Positions 47,625 to 57,680 are shown, numbered from the stretch's first letter. The stretch is 64,000 nt of DNA from Acidobacteriota bacterium (GCA_030697165.1 JAUYQQ010000010.1:244824-308823), one strand, 5' to 3'. Numbers and translations are program-made. The notes: generated from the letters alone by a model not told the origin.

Positions 47625-50009
47625 GTGCGACGACTGCTTCGCCTCCTGATCGCGACGCTGATCCTGTTCGTCCTCCTGGTGGTCGCCGGCGGCATCTACG
47701 CGCGGGCGCGGATGCGGGCCAGCCTGCCCATGGTCAGCGGCGAAGCGGCCATTGCCGGGCTGGATGCTCCCGTCCGCATCGACCGCGACTCGCTCGGCGT
47801 CCCCACCATCGTCGGCGACTCACGAGAGGATGTGGCCCGCGCGCTCGGCTTCGTCCACGCCCAGGATCGCTTCTTCCAGATGGATTTGCAGCGCCGCCAG
47901 CCGGCCGGCGAGCTGTCGGCGCTCGTCGGGCGGCGCGCCCTTGCCGTTGATCAGGAGTCGCGGCGTCACCGGCTGCGCGACGTCGCCGGTCGCGCGTTCG
48001 AGGGCACGGAGCCGGCGTATCGCGCGGTGCTCGAGGCCTACGCCGCAGGTGTCAACGCCGGGCTGCAGGCACTCGGTGCGGCGCCACCCGAGTACCTGGT
48101 GCTGCGCGCGACGCCGGAACCGTGGCGGCCCGAAGACACCATTCTCACCGTGCTGGCCATGTTCAACACGCTGCAGGGACGGCAGGCGCAGTTCGAGCAG
48201 ACCATCGGCGCCATGCGCGATGCGCTGCCTGAACCGCTGTATCGCTTTCTCTCGGCCGTCGGGTCGGAGTGGGACGCGCCCGTGGACGGCGGACCCTTGC
48301 CGCGGCCGCCGGTTCCCGGACCCGATGTCTTTGACCTTCGCAAGACCCACGCGCGGGCCACGCCACAACGAGTCAACCCCAATGCCGATGAGGACGCGAT
48401 CCTCGGCAGCAACAACTGGGCGGTTGATGGCACGCACACGGCATCGGGCGCGGCGCTGGTCGCCAACGACATGCACCTGTCGATCGGCGTGCCGATCCTC
48501 TGGTATCGCGCGTCGATGGCGTTTCCCGATTCCCGCGGCGCGCCGCACAGGGTCACCGGCCTTACGCTGCCCGGACTGCCGAGCCTGGTCGTCGGCAGCA
48601 ACGGCCACGTCGCCTGGGGCTTTACGAATACCGGCGGCGACTGGAGCGACCTGGTTCGCATTGAACCGGATCCGCGCGATGCCGGCAAGTACCTCACCCC
48701 CGATGGCCCGAAGCCCTTCGACGTGTTCCAGGAAACCATTGCGGTCAAGGGCGGTGACGCGGTCACGGTTGCCGTGCGCTGGACGATGTGGGGGCCGATT
48801 GTCTGGACCGACGCGCGCGGTCGCGAGTACGCGCAGCACTGGGTGGCGCACGACCCAACGCTGCTCTCATCCAACATCCTGGCGCCCGAGCGCGCACACA
48901 CGGTTGACGAGTTGCTGGCCGCGATCGCCGGCCTCGGCATGCCCAACCAGAACGTGACGATGGGCGACGACACCGGTCGCATCGCGTGGACGATCGGCGG
49001 CGCCATTCCCAAGCGGGTCGGGCTCGACGGGGTGACGCCGGAATCGTGGGCCGACGGCACTCGCCGCTGGGACGGCTACCTCGCCGCCACCGACTTCCCC
49101 CGCATTGTCGATCCGCCGGCCGGCCGCATCTGGACGGCGAACGCGCCGGTTGTCGATGGCGAGCGGCTGGCGGTGCTCGGCGAGGGCGGCTACGCCGACG
49201 GCATTCGCGCCCGGTTGATTCGCGATCGCCTGCTGACGCTCGGCAAGGCCACGCCCATCGACATGCTCTCGATCCAACTCGAAGACAAGGCGCTTTATCT
49301 CGAGCGCTGGCGGACGCTGGTGCTGAAGCTGCTCGCGCGGCAGACCACGGGACCGCGCGCCGAGTTCAAGCGGCTGGTCGAAGCGACCTGGACCGGCCGC
49401 GCCTCGCGAGATTCGGCCGCGTATCGGCTGGTGCGCCACTTCCGCACCGTGTTCGTGCGCGAAGTGATGACCACGTTGACCGCGCCCGCCACCGCAATCG
49501 ATCCGGCCTTCGACTACTCGCGCTCGTTGCGGGGCGAGGGGCCGGTGTGGCAGCTCGTCAGCGAACGGCCGGCGCACCTGCTGGCGCCGAAGTACCCGTC
49601 GTGGGAGGACTGGATGCTCGCGTCGGTGGACGTCGCGATTGCCGAGCTGACGTCCGAGGGCGCACGCCTCGCCGACCGCACCTGGGGCGAGGCCAATCGC
49701 GCGCAGTTCGTACATCCGCTGGCCTCGGGCATTCCCTTGTTCGGGCGCTACCTGAACATGCCGGGCGATCCGCTGCCGGGCGATCTTTACACGCCGCGCG
49801 CGCAGTCGCCGCGCACCGGGCCGTCGCAGCGCATGGTGGTCTCACCCGGCCGCGAGCACGAGGGCATTTTGCACATTCCCACCGGCCAAAGCGGGCATCC
49901 GTTGTCGCCCCACTACGGGGATCAGTATCGCGCGTGGCTGAACGGCGAGGCCTCGCCGTTTCTGCCCGGCCCGGCCGTGTCGACCGTGATGCTGACGCCA
50001 CTGAGATAG
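47625..50009 (+). CDS. Penicillin acylase (Ntn-hydrolase) family protein
   Basis: This 794-residue protein has an N-terminal membrane anchor (LLIATLILFVLLVVAGGIY). The penicillin amidase family scaffold follows: VPTIVGDSREDVARALGFVHAQDRFFQMDL (in parts ALGFVHAQDRFFQMDLQRR), and GSNNWAVDG, whose Ser262 becomes the catalytic N-terminus after self-cleavage. Further blocks are NDMHL, GNRVNTD-like FTNTGGDWSDL and HYGDQYRAWLNGE. Relatives hydrolyse amides such as penicillins or acyl-homoserine lactones; the natural substrate here is unknown. Start GTG 47625 is downstream of a GGGGTC repeat. The Gfo/Idh gene begins three bases after the stop. Confidence 0.87.
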   Translation: MRRLLRLLIATLILFVLLVVAGGIYARARMRASLPMVSGEAAIAGLDAPVRIDRDSLGVPTIVGDSREDVARALGFVHAQDRFFQMDLQRRQPAGELSALVGRRALAVDQESRRHRLRDVAGRAFEGTEPAYRAVLEAYAAGVNAGLQALGAAPPEYLVLRATPEPWRPEDTILTVLAMFNTLQGRQAQFEQTIGAMRDALPEPLYRFLSAVGSEWDAPVDGGPLPRPPVPGPDVFDLRKTHARATPQRVNPNADEDAILGSNNWAVDGTHTASGAALVANDMHLSIGVPILWYRASMAFPDSRGAPHRVTGLTLPGLPSLVVGSNGHVAWGFTNTGGDWSDLVRIEPDPRDAGKYLTPDGPKPFDVFQETIAVKGGDAVTVAVRWTMWGPIVWTDARGREYAQHWVAHDPTLLSSNILAPERAHTVDELLAAIAGLGMPNQNVTMGDDTGRIAWTIGGAIPKRVGLDGVTPESWADGTRRWDGYLAATDFPRIVDPPAGRIWTANAPVVDGERLAVLGEGGYADGIRARLIRDRLLTLGKATPIDMLSIQLEDKALYLERWRTLVLKLLARQTTGPRAEFKRLVEATWTGRASRDSAAYRLVRHFRTVFVREVMTTLTAPATAIDPAFDYSRSLRGEGPVWQLVSERPAHLLAPKYPSWEDWMLASVDVAIAELTSEGARLADRTWGEANRAQFVHPLASGIPLFGRYLNMPGDPLPGDLYTPRAQSPRTGPSQRMVVSPGREHEGILHIPTGQSGHPLSPHYGDQYRAWLNGEASPFLPGPAVSTVMLTPLR

Positions 50010-50012
50010 TTG

Positions 50013-51413
50013 ATGAGCGACCTGAATCGGCGCGATTTTCTGAAGCTGAGCGGAGCGGCGGCAGCAAGTGCCGTCTCGCTCAACGCGGAAGGTCCGCCTA
50101 AAGGCGGACACCACATTGACGGTGACGGCGGACGCCACATTGACGAGGGCGGACGCCACATGGCTGATGAGCAGGCACGCGAGGGCCTGCTGGCGGCGCC
50201 GCCGATCGAGCTCGTGCGCATCGGGATGGTCGGCATTGGCCTGCAGGGCGGCAGCCACCTCGAGAACTTCCTGAAGATTCCCGGCTGCCGCATCACCGCA
50301 GTCTGCGACGTTCGTGACGAGCGCACCACGTGGGCGAGCAAAGCGATCGTCGCCGCGGGCCATCCGCAGCCGGCGGTCTATGCGAAGGGCCCCCGGGATT
50401 TCGAGCGTCTGTGCGAAACCGAAGAGCTCGATCTCGTTTTCACGGCCACGCCGTGGGAGTGGCACGTGCCGGTGATGCTGGCGGCCATGAAGGCCGGCAA
50501 GCACGCCGCGACGGAAGTGCCGGCGGCCATGACGGTGGACGACTGCTGGGCGCTCGTCGAATCGGCCGAGAAGCACAAGCGCCACGCCGTAATGATGGAG
50601 AACTGCAACTACGACCGGCCCGAGATGATGGTGCTGAACATGGTCCGGCAGGGCGTGCTGGGCGAGGTGGTACACGCCGAGGGCGGCTACCTGCACGACC
50701 TGCGGGCGATCAAGTTCGAGAACAAGGACGAAGGGCTGTGGCGGCGCGCCTGGTCGCGCAAGCTGGATGGCAACCTCTATCCGACGCACGGCCTGGGCCC
50801 GGTCGCCAACTGCCTCGACATCAACCGCGGCGATCGCTTCGACTACCTGGTGTCGATGAGCGGACCGTCGCGCGGTCTCCAGGACTGGGCCCGCGAGCAC
50901 TTTCCGGAGGGCGCGCCCGAGCGCCGCGAACGGTTTGCGATGGGCGACGTCAACACCAGCCTGATCAAGACCGCGCGCGGCCGGACCATCATGGTGCAGC
51001 ACTGCACCAACCTGCCGCGGCCGTACTCGCGCATCCACATGGTGCAGGGCACCAAGGGCATGTTCCAGGGTTACCCGAACCGCGTCTACATCGAAGGACG
51101 CGGCAAGCCGCACCAGTGGGTCGAGGCCGCGGCCATCCGCAGCGAATTCGACCATCCACTGTGGAAGGCGGTCGAAGCCCGCGCCGCCGGCGCCGGTCAC
51201 GGCGGCATGGACTTCATCGAGGACCATCGCCTCATTCACTGTTTGAGGAACGGCCTCACCACCGACATGAACGTCTACGACGCCGCGGCGCTGAGCGCCG
51301 TGGTCGGCTTGAGCGTGGCCTCGACGGCCCGCCGCAGCCGCGCGGTGGACTTCCCCGACTTCACGCGCGGCCGCTGGCGGAGCAATCCGCGGCTCGTGAT
51401 CTCCGCGGACTGA
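50013..51413 (+). CDS. Gfo/Idh/MocA family oxidoreductase with Tat signal and repeat-coded insert
   Basis: This 466-residue protein has a twin-arginine signal (NRRDFLKLSGAAAASAVSL). The nucleotide-binding fold IRIGMVGIGLQGG-like RIGMVGIGLQGGSHLENFLK begins only after an insert of about 30 residues. That insert (PKGGHHIDGDGGRHIDEGG) is encoded by a REP-like palindrome GTCCGCCTAAAGGCGGAC and three GGCGGAC(A/G)CCACAT units. Lys/His active-site residues lie in EVPAAMT and HGLGPVANCLDIN. It probably acts on glycosidic substrates, like Gfo/Idh glycoside hydrolases of family GH109. ATG 50013 is used; TTG 50010 is possible. Confidence 0.86.
   Translation: MSDLNRRDFLKLSGAAAASAVSLNAEGPPKGGHHIDGDGGRHIDEGGRHMADEQAREGLLAAPPIELVRIGMVGIGLQGGSHLENFLKIPGCRITAVCDVRDERTTWASKAIVAAGHPQPAVYAKGPRDFERLCETEELDLVFTATPWEWHVPVMLAAMKAGKHAATEVPAAMTVDDCWALVESAEKHKRHAVMMENCNYDRPEMMVLNMVRQGVLGEVVHAEGGYLHDLRAIKFENKDEGLWRRAWSRKLDGNLYPTHGLGPVANCLDINRGDRFDYLVSMSGPSRGLQDWAREHFPEGAPERRERFAMGDVNTSLIKTARGRTIMVQHCTNLPRPYSRIHMVQGTKGMFQGYPNRVYIEGRGKPHQWVEAAAIRSEFDHPLWKAVEARAAGAGHGGMDFIEDHRLIHCLRNGLTTDMNVYDAAALSAVVGLSVASTARRSRAVDFPDFTRGRWRSNPRLVISAD
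50092..50162 (+). repeat. Second-type REP palindrome in the Gfo/Idh gene
   Basis: GTCCGCCTAAAGGCGGAC (50092-50109) is followed by GACGGCGGACGCCACATTGAC and GAGGGCGGACGCCACAT, i.e. three GGCGGAC-CCACAT units. The whole stretch is in frame between the Tat signal and the mature enzyme. Confidence 0.88.
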
Positions 51414-51417
51414 CGCG

Positions 51418-52101
51418 TCACTTCATCTTGAAGACAAAGTTGATCATCGGGAACACGAACCGGACCTCGCCGCCGAGCGGCGCCACCAGCCCGAAGTCGG
51501 CCGACAGCCGATCGCCCATGAAGCGCAAGCCGCCGCTCGCCATGCCGATGCCGCTGAACCAGTAGTTCTCGGTCACGAACTTCAGGCGCCTCGCAATGCG
51601 CTTCTCGGCGCCCAGCATCACCACCGGCGCTCCGGCGCGTGACTCATCCTCGCTCGCGTAGGCGTAGCCGGCGCCGATGGTCGCGGCCGCGTCCGGGGTG
51701 CCCTGTGTGACCACCGCGTAGGCGATGCCGGCGCTGGCGTCGCCCATGTTGACGAAGTGCAGGACGCCCACCGCGGCTTCCGTCGAGCGCGCCTTCAGCA
51801 CCTGGACCTTCGGCGTCACCCAGAATGGCTGACCCCCGCCCGTCCCAAACACGAACGGCGTGCCGCCGCCGATCGACACGCGATCGGTGATGCCGTATTG
51901 CACGAACGGCAACAGCACTTCGTAGACGCCGAAGTAGGCCTGGCCCTTCCCGAGCGAGCGACCGGTCGGCGCAAAGAACAATCGAGTGGGATTGGAATCC
52001 TCGGGCCAGACCTCGGCCGGTGACGCGTTCACTGGCATTTGCGCCCCCACCGAGGTAGCCGACAGCACGACGATGACCACCGCGAGAATCGGACCAAGCA
52101 T
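51418..52101 (-). CDS. Predicted outer-membrane beta-barrel protein
   Basis: This 227-residue protein begins at ATG 52101, chosen because GGAGG lies about six bases upstream on the minus strand. It has a signal peptide (MLGPILAVVIVVLSATSVGAQ). The mature part alternates aromatic and small residues in many short strands (GQAYFGVYEVLLPFVQYGIT, FVTENYWFSG) and ends in a terminal Lys after FVFKMK. It is probably a small barrel of unknown function. It is convergent with the Gfo/Idh gene, with four bases between stops. Confidence 0.65.
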   Translation of the reverse strand: MLGPILAVVIVVLSATSVGAQMPVNASPAEVWPEDSNPTRLFFAPTGRSLGKGQAYFGVYEVLLPFVQYGITDRVSIGGGTPFVFGTGGGQPFWVTPKVQVLKARSTEAAVGVLHFVNMGDASAGIAYAVVTQGTPDAAATIGAGYAYASEDESRAGAPVVMLGAEKRIARRLKFVTENYWFSGIGMASGGLRFMGDRLSADFGLVAPLGGEVRFVFPMINFVFKMK

Positions 52102-52182
52102 CACAGCCTCCGCAGTCATGGTGGCGGCTGATCGGCCGCCGAGTCCTGACGGGAGGATGAGTTGGAGGTGAGAAAGCCTGAG

Positions 52183-53643
52183 TCAGGAGGCGCGCGCCGC
52201 CAGTTTTGCCAGAATCACGGCCCTTCCGGGGACATAACGGACGGCGGCGAGCATGGGGTCCACGGGGATGATCCAGCCCGCCGGGCCGACCGGCGCCAGC
52301 GTCAGCATTCGGTCGAGCACGTCCACGGCTTCGGTGGCGCGGCCGAGGACGCAGCGCTCGCCCGCCTCGACCAGCGACGCCTCGACCTGGCGGCCGCTCT
52401 GGGTCAGTTCGTCGGTCGTGGTGTGAACGGCGCCCATGGCCTCGTCCGGCGCGCGCAGCTCCTTGGTCAGCAGGCGGGTGGCCTGCAGACCCAGCGTGGC
52501 CCGCGCGTGACGCGGGGTGTCGGCCAGGACCTGATGGAAATGCGCCGCTGCGCCCTGCGCGTCGCCTCGCTCGATCAACACGAATCCCGCCGCCACCCGT
52601 GCGTTGGCGATGAACTCGCGGCCGTAAACCTGGCCACCGGTCCCGGCCGCAATCTCTTCGTCGAAGCACCGGAGGGCCTCGTCGCGTTCGCCGCGCGCGG
52701 ACATGATGAGCCCGCGCAACCAGTGCAGCCCGGCCGCCGGAATCGGCGTCCCGGCCCCCGCGCTGCCGCGTTGAATCTCGGCGCCGCGCGCGGCTTCCTG
52801 TTCGGCACGCGCCAGCGCGCCGCGCGCCACGAACACCATGGCCGACAACATGCGCGCGGGCGCGAACGCCGGCATCAACTCGAGAATGCGGTCGGCGGCG
52901 CGCAGCCGTTCCTCTCCCCACGTGACGTAACCGAGGCGGAAATGGTGCCGCCAGTTGCCGGGTTCGAGCGCGGTCGCGCGACGCGCGGCCGCCTGCCCCT
53001 CGGCCACCTGTCCGGCGGCCGCCAGCAGGTAGCCGAGCACCGCCCACCCCTCGCCCTGCCTGGGATCGGCCGCGCACGCCCGCCGTGCCGCGGTCAGCGC
53101 GCGCTCGAGCATCTCGCGGTCGGGGGTGTTGCTGAACCGCGTGGTTTCAAACCGCAACAAATAGGCGTTGGCGAGCCCGGCGTGCGCCGGTGCATAGGAC
53201 GGCAGGTTGGTGACCGCGCGCTCGAACGCGAAGATCGCCTGATCCAGTCGCGACAGATCCAGCGACTCCAGCGCCAGGCGTCCCTGCTCCCACGCCTGGA
53301 ACGGATCCTCGTCGGCGGGTAGGACGGGTGAGGCGGGTAGGGCGGGTGCAGAGGCCACGAAACGATAACCGCGCCGCGCGAGCGTTTGCACGTAGACGGG
53401 CGCCGCCGCCGAATCACCGAGCGCCTTTCGGATGTCGGCCACCGCCCGCGTCAAGGTGTTGTCGCTGATGTTGACGCCCGGCCAGAAGCGCTCGAGCAGT
53501 TCGTCTTTCGTGACGATCTGGCCGTCACGGGTCGACAGATGGCCGAGGATCTCGACGAGGCGAGGCGACAGATCGATCGGTTGACCCTCGCGGGCCAACG
53601 TCCACGTCCGCGGGTCGATCTGAAACGGACCGAAGCGGATCAC
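52183..53643 (-). CDS. Winged-helix (ToxR/CadC-type) DNA-binding domain with TPR repeats
   Basis: This 486-residue protein has an N-terminal transcriptional-regulatory winged helix (residues about 5-95, ending with LARRGYRFV, the usual YRF close of the domain). A short Pro/Ala linker (SAPALPASPVLPADEDP, encoded by degenerate GGGCGGGT repeats near 53318-53345) follows. TPR-like helices (about residues 110-470) make up the rest. No membrane helix is visible. It probably senses a ligand or protein through the TPR part. The 80 bases upstream contain three TGTCGGGA units. Confidence 0.8.
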   Translation of the reverse strand: MIRFGPFQIDPRTWTLAREGQPIDLSPRLVEILGHLSTRDGQIVTKDELLERFWPGVNISDNTLTRAVADIRKALGDSAAAPVYVQTLARRGYRFVASAPALPASPVLPADEDPFQAWEQGRLALESLDLSRLDQAIFAFERAVTNLPSYAPAHAGLANAYLLRFETTRFSNTPDREMLERALTAARRACAADPRQGEGWAVLGYLLAAAGQVAEGQAAARRATALEPGNWRHHFRLGYVTWGEERLRAADRILELMPAFAPARMLSAMVFVARGALARAEQEAARGAEIQRGSAGAGTPIPAAGLHWLRGLIMSARGERDEALRCFDEEIAAGTGGQVYGREFIANARVAAGFVLIERGDAQGAAAHFHQVLADTPRHARATLGLQATRLLTKELRAPDEAMGAVHTTTDELTQSGRQVEASLVEAGERCVLGRATEAVDVLDRMLTLAPVGPAGWIIPVDPMLAAVRYVPGRAVILAKLAARAS

Positions 53644-53723
53644 GACGCTGATTCTAGCCGGGATGGAGTCGCTTGTCGGGAGGGCACTTTTTGTCGGGAG
53701 GACACCAGTGTCGGGATTGGCAA
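53644..53723. repeat. TGTCGGGAGG units in the gap downstream of purK
   Basis: TTGTCGGGAGGGCAC, TTGTCGGGAGGACACC and GTGTCGGGATTGG repeat within 45 bases. The gap separates the winged-helix gene start from the purK stop. It could serve as repeated binding sites for the regulator or be another small repeat. Confidence 0.5.
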
Positions 53724-54857
53724 TCAGCAGAGCACGTCGCGGGCCGCCAGGGCTTTGGCGGCGGCTTCGTCCACCGAATCACCGAGCGCGGTGATGTGGC
53801 CCATCTTGCGGCCGACGCGCGGATCAACCTTGCCGTACAGGTGCAGCTTCACGTCGGGCACGGCGAGCGCCGCGGCCCAGTCCGGCTCGCCGTCCGCCCA
53901 CAGGTCGCCCAGCAGGTTGACCATCGCCGCCGGCTTCACCTGCGCGGTGTCGCCGAGCGACAACCCGCACACCGCGCGCACCTGTTGTTCGAACTGCGAC
54001 GTCACGCAGGCATCAATCGTGAGGTGACCGGAGTTGTGCGGCCGCGGCGCGATCTCGTTGACCAGCAGGCCGCCGTCGCGGGTGACGAAGTACTCCACGC
54101 ACAGCACGCCCACGTAGGCCAGGTCATCCAGCACGCGATGCGCCAGGTGCACGGCTTCGTCGGCCAGCGCCTTCGGCACCCGGGCCGGGCTCACCGACAG
54201 GTCGAGAATGTGATTGCGGTGGATGTTCTCGATCGCGCCGTAGTGGGCGAACTCGCCGTCGAGGCCACGAGCCGCCACCACCGAGATCTCGTGGGTGAAG
54301 TCGACGAGGCTCTCGATGATGGCTTCCTGGTGCCCAATCAGGCCCCACACGCGATCGCCGTCTTCAATGCGATCGACGCGGTGCTGGCCCTTGCCGTCGT
54401 AGCCGAAGGCGGCGGTCTTCACAATTGCCGGGAGGCGGACCAGGCCGAGGCCGACCGCGAGCTCATCGAGTGATTGCGCCTTCGCAAACGGCGTGACCGG
54501 ATAGCCGCGATCGGCCAGGAATCCTTTTTCGCGCGCGCGCTGTTGCGTGATGTGCAGCGCCGAGCCGCTCGGCCGCACCGTCACCAGCTCCGCCGCCGCA
54601 TCGGCCGCATCGGTCGAGACGTTCTCGAACTCGAACGTCATCACGTCGACGCCGCGGGCGAACGCGCGAATGGCCTCGAGGTCGTCGTACTCCGCGCTGA
54701 CTTCGAGGTCGGCCACCTGGCCGGTGGGCGTATCGACGCCGGGCGACAGCGTATGCACCCGGTAGCCCATGCGCCGGGCCTCGAGCGCCAGCATGCGGCC
54801 CAGCTGTCCGCTGCCGAGCACGCCAATCGTGGCGCCGGGCAGCACGATGCGGTTCAC
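53724..54857 (-). CDS. purK: 5-(carboxyamino)imidazole ribonucleotide synthase
   Basis: This 377-residue ATP-grasp enzyme carboxylates AIR to N5-CAIR in purine synthesis. It has the N-terminal [23 protein letters not shown], the ATP-grasp block [15 protein letters not shown] and the C-terminal [16 protein letters not shown]. The GTG start (54857) overlaps the purE stop (GTGA), so both are translated together. Start choice is supported by the fold beginning at once. Normal length for the family. Confidence 0.94.
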   Translation of the reverse strand: MNRIVLPGATIGVLGSGQLGRMLALEARRMGYRVHTLSPGVDTPTGQVADLEVSAEYDDLEAIRAFARGVDVMTFEFENVSTDAADAAAELVTVRPSGSALHITQQRAREKGFLADRGYPVTPFAKAQSLDELAVGLGLVRLPAIVKTAAFGYDGKGQHRVDRIEDGDRVWGLIGHQEAIIESLVDFTHEISVVAARGLDGEFAHYGAIENIHRNHILDLSVSPARVPKALADEAVHLAHRVLDDLAYVGVLCVEYFVTRDGGLLVNEIAPRPHNSGHLTIDACVTSQFEQQVRAVCGLSLGDTAQVKPAAMVNLLGDLWADGEPDWAAALAVPDVKLHLYGKVDPRVGRKMGHITALGDSVDEAAAKALAARDVLC

Positions 54858-55342
54858 GGAAGCGCGTCCTGGCGGACCCTGGTGGTCTGCTCGGCGCGGA
54901 AGGTGCGCAGCCGTTCCCGCAGCTCGGGCCGAGTCAGCGACAAAATGCCGACGGCGAGCAGGCCGGCGTTGATGGCGCCGGGCTTGCCGATGGCGAGCGT
55001 GCCCACCGGGATGCCGCCGGGCATTTGCACGATCGACAGCAGCGAGTCGAGCCCCTGCAGCGCCACGCTGGTCACGGGCACACCCAGCACGGGCAGCACG
55101 GTGTGCGACGCCACCATGCCGGGCAGGTGCGCGGCGCCGCCGGCGCCGGCGATGATCACCTGGATGCCGCGGGCCTCGGCGCCCTGGGCGAACTCGGCCA
55201 TCCACACCGGCGTCCGATGCGCGGACACGACTGCTTTTTCGAAGGGCACGCCGAAGCGTTCGAGGATCTCCACGGCGTGGGACATGGTGTCCCAGTCGGA
55301 AGTGGAGCCCATGATGACTGCTACCAGTGGTTTGTCCGACAT
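54854..55342 (-). CDS. purE: N5-carboxyaminoimidazole ribonucleotide mutase
   Basis: This 162-residue enzyme converts N5-CAIR to CAIR. It has [34 protein letters not shown] and [19 protein letters not shown], the class I PurE motifs with the catalytic His in the AHRTP loop. Its ATG is only 30 bases from the divergent LysR-type gene at 55373. purK follows with overlapping stop/start. With the his operon, which releases AICAR, purine and histidine pathways are both represented here. Confidence 0.94.
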   Translation of the reverse strand: MSDKPLVAVIMGSTSDWDTMSHAVEILERFGVPFEKAVVSAHRTPVWMAEFAQGAEARGIQVIIAGAGGAAHLPGMVASHTVLPVLGVPVTSVALQGLDSLLSIVQMPGGIPVGTLAIGKPGAINAGLLAVGILSLTRPELRERLRTFRAEQTTRVRQDALP

Positions 55343-55372
55343 AACGGAAACAGAAAGTATATCGTAGGGCCG
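55343..55372. promoter_or_regulatory. 30-base divergent region between purE and a LysR-type gene
   Basis: The gap contains AAAGTATATCGTAGGGCCG. There is no room for two full promoters with leaders, so transcripts must overlap or start inside the neighbouring gene. AGGG precedes the LysR ATG. A TATA-like GTATAT on the plus strand may be a -10 box for the regulator gene. Confidence 0.4.
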
Positions 55373-56281
55373 ATGGAGTGGTTGAACTACCACCACCTGC
55401 TGTACTTTTGGACCGTCGCGCGACAGGGCACCATCGCGCGCGCGAGTGAGGAGCTGCGCCTCGCGCAGCCCACCATCAGCGGGCAAATCCGCGCGCTCGA
55501 ACATCAGCTCGGCGAGAAGCTCTTTCAACGCGCCGGCCGTAATCTCGTGCTGACCGAGATCGGCCACGTCGTCTATCGCTACGCCGACGACATCTTCTCG
55601 ATCGGCCGCGAGCTGATGGACACGCTGAAGGACCGGCCCACCGGACGACCGGTGCGCTTCCAGGTGGGGGTGGCCGATGAGGTCACCAAGATCATCGCGT
55701 ACCGCCTGCTCGAACCGGCGTTGCGGCTGACGCCGGCCGTCCAGATTGTCTGCCGCGACGGCGCGTCCGAGCGCCTGCTGACCGATCTGGCAACCCACGC
55801 CCTTGACCTGGTGATCGCCGACACGCCGATTTCGCCGACGGTCAAGGTCAAGGCGTTCAGTCACCCGCTTGGCGAAACCACGGTGACGGTCTTCGGCACC
55901 GCCAAGCTGGCCGCCGCGCGCCGCAAGAACTTCCCGCAGTCGCTCGACGCGGCCCCGTTCCTGCTGCCAACCGACGGTAAGACGCTGCGCCGCACGCTCG
56001 ACCACTGGTTCGATCAGCAAGGCATTCGTCCGCAGATTGTCGCCGAGCTGGACGACAGCGCGCTGCTGACCACGTTCGGGCAGGCCGGCGCCGGGCTGTT
56101 CGTGGCGCCGACGGTGATCGAGAAGGAAGTGAGCCGCCAGTACGGCGTGGTGCCGGTCGGCCGGCTCGACAACGTGCGCGAACGCTATTTCGCGATCTCG
56201 GTGGAACGGCGGCTGAAGCACCCGGCAGTGGTGGCCATTTCCGAGGCGGCGCACGAAATGCTGACGCGGCGAAAGAAATAG
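55373..56281 (+). CDS. LysR-family regulator, NhaR-like
   Basis: This 302-residue protein has an N-terminal helix-turn-helix ([41 protein letters not shown]) and the LysR substrate-binding fold beyond residue 90. The opening [19 protein letters not shown] is typical of NhaR-type members, which respond to sodium or alkaline stress in enterobacteria. The divergent purEK operon shares its 30-base upstream region, so it could regulate purE or a different target. No sodium-antiporter gene is nearby, so a NhaR role is uncertain. Confidence 0.86.
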   Translation: MEWLNYHHLLYFWTVARQGTIARASEELRLAQPTISGQIRALEHQLGEKLFQRAGRNLVLTEIGHVVYRYADDIFSIGRELMDTLKDRPTGRPVRFQVGVADEVTKIIAYRLLEPALRLTPAVQIVCRDGASERLLTDLATHALDLVIADTPISPTVKVKAFSHPLGETTVTVFGTAKLAAARRKNFPQSLDAAPFLLPTDGKTLRRTLDHWFDQQGIRPQIVAELDDSALLTTFGQAGAGLFVAPTVIEKEVSRQYGVVPVGRLDNVRERYFAISVERRLKHPAVVAISEAAHEMLTRRKK

Positions 56282-56303
56282 GGCTCTGCGCTAGACTGGG
56301 CGG

Positions 56304-57680
56304 ATGACGCGTGCCCGCTCGTCCCAACTCCTGTCCCTGGCCGCCGCGGCCCTGGTTCTCATCGGGCCGTCACCCGTTGGCGGCGGCGCCGCCCTCCAGG
56401 CGCAGGCGCTCAGTGTTCCTTACACGCAGTTCACCTTGCCGAACGGGTTGAACGTGATCCTGCACCGCGACACCAGCGTGCCGGTGGTCGCGGTCAACCT
56501 GTGGTACCACGTCGGCTCGTCGCACGAGCGCGTCGGGCGCACCGGCTTCGCGCACCTGTTCGAACACATCATGTTCGAAGGCTCCATGCACGTGCCCGAA
56601 GGCGCCTTTGACACCTGGCTCGAGGCCGCCGGCGCCAACAACAACGGCTCGACCAGCACCGATCGGACCAACTACTACATTGACCTGCCGGCCAATGCCC
56701 TCGAGCTGGCGCTGTTCCTCGAGTCGGATCGCATGGGTTTCCTGCTCGACGACAAGGCCCCCGGCAAGGTCGACGGCCAGCGCGACGTGGTGAAGAACGA
56801 AAAGCGTCAGGGCGTCGACAACCAGCCGTATGGCCAGGCCTTCGTCGAGCTGTCAGCGCTGCTCTACCCGCCGGGCCACCCCTACAGCTGGCCCGTGATC
56901 GGCTCGATGGAAGATCTCTCGGCCGCCAGCTTCGAAGACGTGGCGCGCTTCTTCCGCACTTACTACGTGCCGAACAACGCCAGCCTGGTGATTGCCGGGG
57001 ACATCGACCTCGCGAGCACGCGCCAGCTCGTGGAGAAGTGGTTCGAGGATGTGCCGCGCGGCAAGCCCGTGGAACCGCTGTCGCCGCCGACGGCGGTGCT
57101 CGACGGCGTGAAGCGCAAGACCATTACCGACCGCGTGCAACTGCCGCGCCTCTACCTAGCCTGGCACACACCGGGGCTCCTGAAACCGGGCGATGCGACG
57201 ATGGACATCGTCGCCAACCTGCTGAGCAGCGGCAAGAACTCGCGGCTGTATCGCCGGCTGGTGTACGACCTGCAGATCGCGCAGGACGTCGCGGCCTTCC
57301 AGCAGTCGCAGGCGCTTGGCAGCAACTTCGTGATCATCGCGACCGCGCGGCCGGGACAGACCCTCGACCAGCTCCAGGCGGTGATCGACGAGGAACTGGA
57401 CAAACTGCGCAAGGAAGCACCGGCGGCCCGCGAGATGACGCGCGCGCTCAACCAGACCGAGGCGTCGTTCTACCGCAACATGGAGCGGGTCGGCGGGTTC
57501 GGCGGCAAGGCCGATCAGTTGAACGCCTACTTCAAGGCGGCCGGCACGCCGGATTACTTCGAGCAGGACCTGGCGCGCTACCGCGCCGTGACCGCAGCCG
57601 ACGTACAGGCGGCGGTGGATCGATACCTGCCGAAGGATCGTCGCGTCGAGCTCAGCGTGGTTCCGGGAGACAAGAAATGA
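56304..57680 (+). CDS. M16 zinc protease, catalytic subunit
   Basis: This 458-residue secreted protease has a signal peptide (LLSLAAAALVLIGPSPVGGGAA). The inverted zinc motif GFAHLFEHIMFEGS has His84, Glu87 and His88, and a later Glu in VVKNEKRQ may complete the site. Two M16 domains of about 200 residues follow (PNGLNVILHRD, then the inactive-type half). It belongs to the bacterial two-subunit type in which one protein carries the metal and the next the substrate-binding Arg/Tyr. The stop overlaps the next gene as ATGA. Confidence 0.9.
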   Translation: MTRARSSQLLSLAAAALVLIGPSPVGGGAALQAQALSVPYTQFTLPNGLNVILHRDTSVPVVAVNLWYHVGSSHERVGRTGFAHLFEHIMFEGSMHVPEGAFDTWLEAAGANNNGSTSTDRTNYYIDLPANALELALFLESDRMGFLLDDKAPGKVDGQRDVVKNEKRQGVDNQPYGQAFVELSALLYPPGHPYSWPVIGSMEDLSAASFEDVARFFRTYYVPNNASLVIAGDIDLASTRQLVEKWFEDVPRGKPVEPLSPPTAVLDGVKRKTITDRVQLPRLYLAWHTPGLLKPGDATMDIVANLLSSGKNSRLYRRLVYDLQIAQDVAAFQQSQALGSNFVIIATARPGQTLDQLQAVIDEELDKLRKEAPAAREMTRALNQTEASFYRNMERVGGFGGKADQLNAYFKAAGTPDYFEQDLARYRAVTAADVQAAVDRYLPKDRRVELSVVPGDKK

